From contig JAHEOI010000134.1 in NCBI GenBank assembly GCA_018610125.1, forward strand, positions 1 through 20,410: a stretch of 20,410 nucleotides of DNA, written 5' to 3'. Source of the DNA: Verrucomicrobiota bacterium (lineage in GTDB: Bacteria; Verrucomicrobiota; Verrucomicrobiia; Limisphaerales; JAHEOI01). Both the position numbers and the translations under genes were made by a program. The notes beneath the pieces were generated by a model. That model was not told where the DNA came from. It was given only the letters and a program-made list of their open reading frames with translations, and did no database searches. Shown piece by piece: positions 13,973 to 20,410 of this stretch (the first letter of the stretch is position 1; every line of letters starts with the position of its first letter).

Positions 13973-15058
13973 AATGTGCGCCCCTTGCGTCGCCACATAC
14001 ACGGCATAGAGCGACTGACTTGCCGTCATAAAGAGCCGATTCCGTTTCTTGCCACCAAAACAAACATTGGAACAAATCTCCGGCAAGCGGATTTTGCCGA
14101 TTCGATCCCCGTCCGGCGCAAAGACATGAACGCCGTCATAGCCGGGGCCGACCCAGCCGGCGCCCGCCCAAATGTTCCCGTCCGTATCGGCACGAATCCC
14201 ATCCGCCGTCCCCGATTCCCCTTCAAGTTCCATCGAACAAAAACGCCGTCCGTTCCGAAGCTTCTTCTCGTTCGAGACATCCCATACCTTGATTCCTTTC
14301 GGAGATGGCCCGCCGGAATCGGAGACATAAAGCTTCTGATAATCAGGCGAAAAGCAGAGGCCATTCGGCTTGTGGACCTCGTCCGTCACCAGCGCGATTT
14401 GCCCCGAATCGGGATCGATCCGATAGACGGCCTCCTTGATCTCCAACGGCCGCTTGTGCCCTTCATAGTTGCTCATACTCCCGTAGCCGGGATCGGTAAA
14501 CCAGATTCCGCCATCCGGATGGACAACCGCATCATTGGGGGCATTCAACGGCTTCCCTTCCCACTCGTCCGCCAAAACGGTAACACCGCCGTCATATTCA
14601 TACCGAACCACGCGACGGTTCGCATGCTCACAGCTCAGTTGGCGCCCCTTCCAGTCAAAGGTATTGCCGTTGCTGTTGCCGGCAGGCACCCGAAAACGCG
14701 TGACCCGAGCATCCTCTTCAATCCAGCGAAGTTGGACATTGTTTGGGATATCGCTCCAAACCAGATAGCGCCCGACCCCGTTCCACGCGGGCCCTTCAGC
14801 CCAGAGTGTTCCGGTGTGAATCCGCTCAATCGCGGTATTACCCACCTTATACGCGGTGAAACGCGCATCGAGCGTCACGATGTCCTCATCCGGATAACGA
14901 ATCGGCTCCTCCTCGTTCCAATCCCGCCCGGCCCCCCTCAGTGCGGCCGCACCGCCGGCAGCAAGGCTACACGCTAGGAATGTCCGGCGATTAAGCCGGT
15001 TCGATCGAGGTTGGATCGAGGCCGGCTCTCCTCCATTGGTGGAATGTTCACGCTTCAT
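13967..15058 (-). CDS. Tat-exported SMP-30/gluconolactonase-like beta-propeller protein
   Basis: SMP-30/LRE-type six-bladed propeller, a family that includes metal-dependent sugar lactonases; the substrate here is unknown. Residues are counted from an in-frame TTG at 15094; ATG 15058 (residue 13) is the more likely start, giving 363 aa. A twin-arginine signal is clear: NRRTFLACSLAAGGAAALRGAG (35-56). Metal-site candidates are Glu100 in WAEGPAW, Asn187 in NAPNDAVVHPDGGIWFTDPG, Asn244 in PNGLCFSPD and Asp259 in LYVSDSGG. TADGIRADTDGNIWAG (296-311) is also typical of the family. The protein is therefore folded in the cytoplasm and exported to the periplasm. It starts 41 bp after the DUF481 stop and ends 12 bp before the ligase GTG, so the three genes may share a transcript. 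Ribosome sites at both possible starts are poor. Confidence 0.9.
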   Translation of the reverse strand: MKREHSTNGGEPASIQPRSNRLNRRTFLACSLAAGGAAALRGAGRDWNEEEPIRYPDEDIVTLDARFTAYKVGNTAIERIHTGTLWAEGPAWNGVGRYLVWSDIPNNVQLRWIEEDARVTRFRVPAGNSNGNTFDWKGRQLSCEHANRRVVRYEYDGGVTVLADEWEGKPLNAPNDAVVHPDGGIWFTDPGYGSMSNYEGHKRPLEIKEAVYRIDPDSGQIALVTDEVHKPNGLCFSPDYQKLYVSDSGGPSPKGIKVWDVSNEKKLRNGRRFCSMELEGESGTADGIRADTDGNIWAGAGWVGPGYDGVHVFAPDGDRIGKIRLPEICSNVCFGGKKRNRLFMTASQSLYAVYVATQGAHIT

Positions 15059-15099
15059 GCGACCGAGCTTGCCAAATTCTGCCCGCAGATCCAAGGGGA

Positions 15100-16263
15100 T
15101 TACTGGAAGCTGACCGTCAAGTTCGCATAATAGGTCGTATCCGTGTCCTCAACCCCGGGAGCCGGCTGATTGTCGTATTCGTTTTGCATCCCGATCTTGA
15201 ACTTCCAGCGCTTATCGCCGGTAATCGGGATCTCGCCCGCCGTATCCGCCACCACCCGGAAATCATTGACGTCGCTCAGCGAAGGAACAAAGGTCGTGTT
15301 TTGGGTGAATAGCAACCACGGGGTGAACTGCTTCAGATAATCCCAGCCAAGCTCCATGATCGCCTGATCGACGGTGCGCCCGTCCATGAAGCTTTCATGC
15401 TGATAACCCGGGCTCCCGAAAACCTTGAGATGCTCCTTCTCCTTATCGATAACGAAATACCCCATACCGGCATTGATCCGCGTGCGCAAATCAAGGTTCT
15501 CAAACTCGTCGAATTCAAGGTCGATCTTCCCGAGGGCATACCACCGGTCGGTCACATCCACCTCAAGCTTGCTACCCCCCATGATCTCGTTCTCACTCCG
15601 AACCCCGTCCTGCCTGGCAAATTCACCCTGCATATAAACCGAGAGTCGATCGAAGTCGGTCTCGCGACGCACCTCACCCCGCCCCCGAAATCCAAGTCGC
15701 TGGCTGTTCCCCGTTTGCCCGTTCAACCCGAATTCGGCCGTGGCCGACCAAGGCTCAGCCCGTTGATCGATCTGGGCTTCCAGCTTTTTCGTCACGGCCC
15801 CATGCTCCTTCTTAAGCGAAGAAATCTGCTCTTTGTACTTCTTTTCGGTCGCTTCCAGCTCCTCACCCATCTGCTCCTTGGTTTCAGCGACCTTTGGCTC
15901 GGTACGCCCTTCCGGCCAAATTCCCCGAATTCGGGCCGTTTCGATTGAGACCGTGCCAAACGTCGGGCTGATCAGGCGCTGCCCCTCATCCTTGGAAAAT
16001 TGCAGTTGCCCGACGATTTCATCCCCGGTCTCCAACGCCACGATCATGTTCGTCGAGGTGCCGATCCCCACAACCTGGGCCGAGTCAAAGCTGAGGCTGC
16101 CCGCGAACGTCTCTTCGAGATTGACCTGTCCGTTCGCCCACTTGGCTATCGAGCCTTTCACGCGACTGCCATCCTTCAGGTAGAGCTCGTCGGCATTAAC
16201 CTCCGACAAAGTGCTCAAGCCAAGGATCGAAATGAACACCATCGATAATCCAAACTGTTTCAT
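15100..16263 (-). CDS. DUF481 outer-membrane beta-barrel protein with N-terminal beta domain and coiled coil
   Basis: The 387-aa product starts with a Sec signal peptide (core LSMVFISILGLSTL, cleavage likely after VNA at 24). Residues 25-118 form a beta-rich domain with two similar halves (LYLKDGSRVKGSIAKW and VALETGDEIVGQLQFS). A highly charged coiled coil follows at about 126-168. The DUF481 (YdiY-like) region from about 170 to the end shows alternating strands such as SATAEFGLNGQTGNSQRLGFRG, ending in TVSFQ. DUF481 members are predicted outer-membrane beta-barrels of unknown role, some induced by salt or acid in E. coli. Here the extra periplasmic domain and coiled coil may reach toward the peptidoglycan, which is inference. 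ATG 16263 directly precedes the signal; the upstream ribosome site (AGAGAG) is weak. Confidence 0.88.
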   Translation of the reverse strand: MKQFGLSMVFISILGLSTLSEVNADELYLKDGSRVKGSIAKWANGQVNLEETFAGSLSFDSAQVVGIGTSTNMIVALETGDEIVGQLQFSKDEGQRLISPTFGTVSIETARIRGIWPEGRTEPKVAETKEQMGEELEATEKKYKEQISSLKKEHGAVTKKLEAQIDQRAEPWSATAEFGLNGQTGNSQRLGFRGRGEVRRETDFDRLSVYMQGEFARQDGVRSENEIMGGSKLEVDVTDRWYALGKIDLEFDEFENLDLRTRINAGMGYFVIDKEKEHLKVFGSPGYQHESFMDGRTVDQAIMELGWDYLKQFTPWLLFTQNTTFVPSLSDVNDFRVVADTAGEIPITGDKRWKFKIGMQNEYDNQPAPGVEDTDTTYYANLTVSFQ

Positions 16264-16621
16264 AATGCTGTCTGCTCTCTAAATTCCTTGAACAAAGCAA
16301 ATTTGATGTTTTTGAGTCAAGTTTTGACGCTTGCCCTCACCGTCGTTTTCGGTCTCAAGGAACCGGGGCGAGGCGTTTCAAAACCTTCTCCTTTTCCCTT
16401 TCGCGAAGCGGAACATCAGCGAGGCGTAGACAGGAGGCGTTGAATGCAACCAAAGCTCTTGTTTAGCCGCATGCTTCGAATGGTCGGCGGCAACGCCTCG
16501 CTAGCCGGCTCATTCCCCCCCAACCGAGGCAATCGCCAGCTTGCCTGCTGACAAGGGGCCGTGATAAGATCTCCTTCCCCTAACCCGCAAGCCGGTTTTG
16601 TCCGCCAAGGGGCAGCAAAGC
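16264..16621. other. 358-bp intergenic region with no convincing gene
   Basis: It lies between the DUF481 start and the stop of the giant envelope protein. The part next to DUF481 (16264-16330) is AT-rich and includes TTGACT in minus-strand sense near 16311-16316, a possible -35 box, but no good -10 is spaced properly. The middle (16368-16502) holds the GAGGCGT repeat family. A 92-codon minus-strand frame crosses it but has no ribosome site or recognisable product. No RNA gene and no clear terminator for the giant gene were found. Confidence 0.6.
16368..16502. repeat. GAGGCGT repeat family, three direct and one inverted copy
   Basis: GCGAGGCGT occurs at 16368-16376 and 16419-16427, GGAGGCGT at 16433-16440, and the reverse complement ACGCCTCGCT at 16493-16502. 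AGCGAGGCGT (16418-16427) and ACGCCTCGCT are exact 10-bp inverted partners, 65 bp apart. They could be regulator sites or the remains of a small repeat element; neither is shown. Confidence 0.45.
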
Positions 16622-19600
16622 TTACTTCGCCCGTTTCTTGTTTTTTCTTTCCGGCGGAAGCGAGCGCGGGCTGAGCCGGGCAAAAATCCCCCATAAGACC
16701 AGGAAGGAGCCGACGCCGGTCAAGGTCGGGGTCATCCAGCCCAAAGCCGGCGGTGCGGTCACCGAAAGCTCAATTGTCAATGGTTTGTTGACCTCGGTTT
16801 GCAATGCCTGGCTAAACCGGTGCTCGATCCCTTCTTTGGGGAGTCGAGCATGGAGCGCGCCGACTCCGACCTGCCCGAGGTCTTGAGCGCGTTGCAGTTG
16901 TCTCCATTGCCGAGTGGCGACATCCGCGGCGTAGTCCAATCGCTGTTCGCTCGGTTCGGCGCGCTCCTCCCGTCCCGCCCGCCTGGATTGCTTTTGAACG
17001 GCCCCGGAAAACGCCTGCTGGGATTGGATCAAATTGCTCGTTTGCAGCGTTCGGAACTTTTCCTCGAGCGAGCGCAGCGCTTGAGGCCCCTCGTCTGACC
17101 GCGTCAATGCTTTCGCCCTGGAAAGTGCCTTGCCGGCCTGCCGGAGCTTACCCTGGCTTAAGTAGCGTCGGACCTCATCGACAGCCTGCTCGACGCTCGA
17201 GTCACGGTTTTGCCGTTCGCGCTGGGCCCGCAGATCATAGTCGGCCAATTTCCGGCTGAGCGTTTGCTTCTTGCCGCCTCCTTCATGGGACATCGTCCCT
17301 TTAACCCTTTTGTAACCGTAGCCGGAAGGCAAGTAGACCGTCCAGCTTGCCTGCTTCAATGGCACATCCAACTTCGGTGAGGCCAAGCGCATTCGGCCAC
17401 CGTTTTCAGGGAAGGCATTCGTCTCGGCATAAACGGTTTTGATGGAAACGTTGGAATCGTCGCCTTGAGAGGAGCCCATCAGCGGCAAAAGAAGGCTTCC
17501 TTCCTTTCGCGAGGGCTGCACCGGTCGATTGTTGACAAAAGCCGACCACACCCGGACCTCTTGCGATGGCTCGATTTGCAAGTACTGCTTGCCATTGTTT
17601 TGAACGCTTAAGCGCATTCGTGTCATGCTCTTGCCGCTCTCCGCCATCACCGTCGTCATCGTCACTTCGTCGACGATCGCTTGCAGCACCGCCGCTTCCT
17701 CAAGGCGTTGCACGCCAAGTCGCAGCACGAAATCGGCAGCACGGTAGCGATAGGTCAACGTCAGGTCGGTCGGCTCCCATCCCGATGCCTCATCGCTGAA
17801 GGCCCATTTTGGGAAAGCCCCGGAAGTAACGGCGGTCAATCCCTCGCCTCGGTCCAGCTCGGAAACTTGTAAGTGCGACGTCGAGCCGATTCCGACATAC
17901 CCGCTTTCTTCATCCACTCCCTGGCTTTGGATCCCCGATATTGTCAGCTCGTTTGTCGATGAAGCAATTGATGTTTCCCATGTCACGCTGAATTGCACGG
18001 TGCCAAACATCGGATTCTGAAGCTCGGCCGTCAGGAGCTCTTCGTTACGCTCGCGCTCCCGAATGGCAAGCCCGTTCATGGCTACATTTTCCGCATCCTG
18101 AGGCAGGTGCAACCGCACCGTGCTCACGGGCGAGCCTTGGACCTCATAACGCATCTCCGCGCGCCCCTCTAAGTAGTCGGATGAGATCCTCACCAATTGC
18201 ACCACGTCAGACCTTATCCACGGCGCCAGCTCGGCAACCTTGACGGTCAGTGTCCACGCTCGAGCGGTCTCTTTCTTGGAACCCCCCGAGTGACGAAAGG
18301 TGAGTAGCCCATCTGATGCACGCGATTGTCCGTTCGTCCCTGATTTCGAAGTCAGCAACTCCTTTCGGGAACCTTGCAACCGTCCGGCCGGGATCTCGAC
18401 CAGGCCGTCCTGCTTGACGGTCTCGATACGGACACCGACACTCCCTCCGACCGAAACAAAGCCTTCTACGGTGTCGGTCCCGAGCGGATAGACCCCGGGA
18501 ATCGAGACCTCTTTCCCCAAAGGGGAGCCATAATCGGTCATCATCAGCTTTAGCGAATACTCACCCTTCAACTCACCCTGCAAATCAATGACCAAGACTC
18601 GTCCCTCATCGGTCATTTCCTCCGTCCAGGCCTTGATCTTACCTCCGTTGACCTCCGTCACCTGGAATTCTTCCGGAACACCAACCCGCAATTCGAACAC
18701 TCCGGCCCGTTTAATCCTATAGTCAATGGAGGCGCCAAGCCGTATCCGATCTCTGCCAATAAGCACGTGGCTCTCAACGGTAGCGGCAATCCATGGAGTG
18801 ACTTCGGTCACGCCGATCTCCAAATGGTAGTCGGATGACGAGGACCGATACGCCCTTGGGTCCCGAGCCGATTGGATCCATTCCCGCACTTCCAAGTTAT
18901 CCGGCTCAACCCGCTGCAGTCCCCGGGCCGTTTTCACCGTCACCTTGGACGCAGAGCCGCTTTGAATCCCGATAATCCCGGTTTGCCTCCGGACACCGAC
19001 GGCGCTTGGCGTCTTCAGGGCCATTTCAGCCGGCAGCCCCGGCAACGCCTGTTCCGTCTCAATGCTTAGCCTATATCGATTCGTAACAGCCGAGGTCAGA
19101 TCCACCTCAAGTCGTTTTCCACTCGCCGCGGCCTCGTTTTCAGCCGCTTCTTTGGAATCGGTCGATTCCTCAACCTGCCAAGATTCAATGTTCGCCCCCT
19201 CGACGCGAACCAGCCTCTGGTTGGCGGGGATCGCAACGCGAAACCGATCGACTCTTCCTTGCGAGACCTCAAATTCGACCTGTGAACGCATCGACAGCAA
19301 GCTACCCCTTGCCGTCGTCAAACTCCGATTTTCCGCAAATACGATCGGCTCGATCGCCTTCGCCTCTTTCGCACGCTCTGACCAAATCAGCTTAAACCGA
19401 TCGGCCGACCCAAAGACCGCTTGAATCCGGGTCCCTTCATCGTCGCTTTGGGTGTTCAACGAAACCGCCTTTGGCGCCCGCACGGTGAGATCCGGCTCGG
19501 AAACGGTCACCTCGAAGTGACTCGCCAGCGCATCGGGTAAGCGAAATTCGAGATGCTTGGAAGCCCTTTCCACCTTGACGTTTGTCAAAAACCGAAGCCC

Positions 19601-20410
19601 GACCTCCGCTCGTCCCGGATTCTTTAGCCGCACTTTGAGACGGCCTTCCTCGCGTAGGAACTGGACACCATCCGAGGTCTCAGAGAGCTTCCGCACCGCC
19701 ACATCCGAGCCCAAAAGCCCAACGGTCTGGTCCGGCTTGATCGCCTCCACGGTGAAGGTCACATCGAACACCGCAACAGCACCATTCACCTCACCTTGAT
19801 ACCGGGCATCCATGAGCGATACCCCGCCGAGCTTGCGGTCCTCATCAAAAGCACTTTCGACCTTCGACGACTGCGAATACGCGGCTCCGATCGGCGACCC
19901 CCATCCGCCGGCAATCGCCAAAGCCAGACACAACCCGCTCACCTGCCCGTTTCTTGGGCCCAAAGCGCCCGAGCTCTCCGCGGAGGTCCCTCTCGACACC
20001 GTCCGATCTCGAGCCGCCCGACCGAGACGCCAAGCGACACCGATTATCACAAGTAGAACAATCGCCACTCCGGCGATCATGAATCCCCAATGAAGCACTC
20101 CCAACGTCATTAAAACGCTTCCCAATGCCACAAGAATGAGCGTGGTGCCCAACGCCGGCCAAAAGCTCCGATGTGTCCCCTTCTTCCACTGAAGCCCGAG
20201 AATGATGATCCCCAACAATGCCACCAAGGCTTGCGCACCACCGCGTACGGCTTCATACAGAGTCGCCCCCATAACGGTCAGCCCTATCGACAGCGGCTTG
20301 GGCTCAAACGGGAACAGCTTATGCAAGGAATACCGGTGACCCGACTTCGGGATATCGATTCGGATCGAGCGAATTCCGGCCACGGCGGAGGTGTCGGTTT
20401 TCGATCGCCC
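16622..20410 (-). CDS. Giant membrane-anchored multi-module envelope protein (5' end cut by window edge)
   Basis: The frame is open to the right edge with no stop; the GTG at 20383 reads through in frame, and KSGHRYSLHKLFPFEPKPL just after it looks internal, so the true start lies outside. I do not recognise a named family. Counting from 20383, hydrophobic segments lie at about 46-66, 77-96, 98-119 and 148-168. A large beta-rich, mostly non-cytoplasmic part follows. Four related modules begin near 362, 520, 711 and 880. Modules 2 and 3 share the pattern TPWIAATVES/APWIRSDVVQ, then an Arg..Pro strand and VNG or MNG about 45 residues later. Residues 1045-1165 are Gln/Arg-rich helices, probably coiled coil. 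A C-terminal membrane helix (1219-1237) ends in a basic tail, KNKKRAK. A role in surface or peptidoglycan-associated structure is inference only. The DUF481 gene follows after 358 bp. Confidence 0.8.
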   Translation of the reverse strand, partial: GRSKTDTSAVAGIRSIRIDIPKSGHRYSLHKLFPFEPKPLSIGLTVMGATLYEAVRGGAQALVALLGIIILGLQWKKGTHRSFWPALGTTLILVALGSVLMTLGVLHWGFMIAGVAIVLLVIIGVAWRLGRAARDRTVSRGTSAESSGALGPRNGQVSGLCLALAIAGGWGSPIGAAYSQSSKVESAFDEDRKLGGVSLMDARYQGEVNGAVAVFDVTFTVEAIKPDQTVGLLGSDVAVRKLSETSDGVQFLREEGRLKVRLKNPGRAEVGLRFLTNVKVERASKHLEFRLPDALASHFEVTVSEPDLTVRAPKAVSLNTQSDDEGTRIQAVFGSADRFKLIWSERAKEAKAIEPIVFAENRSLTTARGSLLSMRSQVEFEVSQGRVDRFRVAIPANQRLVRVEGANIESWQVEESTDSKEAAENEAAASGKRLEVDLTSAVTNRYRLSIETEQALPGLPAEMALKTPSAVGVRRQTGIIGIQSGSASKVTVKTARGLQRVEPDNLEVREWIQSARDPRAYRSSSSDYHLEIGVTEVTPWIAATVESHVLIGRDRIRLGASIDYRIKRAGVFELRVGVPEEFQVTEVNGGKIKAWTEEMTDEGRVLVIDLQGELKGEYSLKLMMTDYGSPLGKEVSIPGVYPLGTDTVEGFVSVGGSVGVRIETVKQDGLVEIPAGRLQGSRKELLTSKSGTNGQSRASDGLLTFRHSGGSKKETARAWTLTVKVAELAPWIRSDVVQLVRISSDYLEGRAEMRYEVQGSPVSTVRLHLPQDAENVAMNGLAIRERERNEELLTAELQNPMFGTVQFSVTWETSIASSTNELTISGIQSQGVDEESGYVGIGSTSHLQVSELDRGEGLTAVTSGAFPKWAFSDEASGWEPTDLTLTYRYRAADFVLRLGVQRLEEAAVLQAIVDEVTMTTVMAESGKSMTRMRLSVQNNGKQYLQIEPSQEVRVWSAFVNNRPVQPSRKEGSLLLPLMGSSQGDDSNVSIKTVYAETNAFPENGGRMRLASPKLDVPLKQASWTVYLPSGYGYKRVKGTMSHEGGGKKQTLSRKLADYDLRAQRERQNRDSSVEQAVDEVRRYLSQGKLRQAGKALSRAKALTRSDEGPQALRSLEEKFRTLQTSNLIQSQQAFSGAVQKQSRRAGREERAEPSEQRLDYAADVATRQWRQLQRAQDLGQVGVGALHARLPKEGIEHRFSQALQTEVNKPLTIELSVTAPPALGWMTPTLTGVGSFLVLWGIFARLSPRSLPPERKNKKRAK

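Noticed and set aside
13976..14977. 333-codon plus-strand frame opposite the SMP-30 gene
   Set aside because: The minus-strand reading has a Tat signal and propeller motifs; the plus-strand product looks like a shadow of it.
16416..16694. 92-codon minus-strand frame in the intergenic gap
   Set aside because: It overlaps the end of the giant gene, has no ribosome site and an unlikely amino-acid composition.

Overview
The window looks like a chromosomal segment from a Gram-negative bacterium, most likely a member of the Verrucomicrobiota. The supporting signs are a single-chain SecD-SecF fusion, an outer-membrane-type DUF481 beta-barrel, Tat and Sec signal peptides, a long-form SerA, moderately high GC (by eye), and a very large membrane-anchored repeat protein of a kind I associate with Verrucomicrobia and Planctomycetes. 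The phylum call is inference; no rRNA gene or marker phylogeny is available here.

Region 1 (1-7018, minus strand) is a tight co-directional run. In transcription order it contains an unrecognised 282-aa protein, a SLOG/LOG-like nucleotide-binding protein, a class II CPD photolyase, tRNA-guanine transglycosylase (tgt), yajC and the secDF fusion, which runs off the left edge. The tgt-yajC-secDF core is the classic bacterial order; the photolyase, SLOG protein and unknown gene are joined to its 5' side, with an ATGA overlap between the SLOG and photolyase genes.

Region 2 (7019-9908, plus strand) starts from a divergent intergenic region with two palindromes. It encodes 3-phosphoglycerate dehydrogenase (serA), followed 18 bp later by a secreted SurA/PpiC-type peptidyl-prolyl isomerase. 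It ends 8 bp from the converging stop of a stand-alone LON-domain protein with a strongly acidic tail (9917-10681, minus).

Region 3 (10769-12603, plus) is a membrane-anchored coiled-coil protein followed by moaA (molybdenum cofactor synthesis), closed by a clear rho-independent terminator.

Region 4 (12764-20410, minus) holds, in transcription order, a giant multi-module envelope protein (5' end beyond the window), a 358-bp gap with a small repeat family, a DUF481 outer-membrane beta-barrel, a Tat-exported SMP-30/gluconolactonase-like protein and an ATP-dependent RNA ligase of the archaeal Pab1020/Rnl3 type. The bacterial Rnl3-type ligase, the four-module giant protein and the unknown-SLOG-photolyase set are the parts most worth a second look. 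No tRNA, rRNA, CRISPR array, insertion sequence or phage gene was seen.
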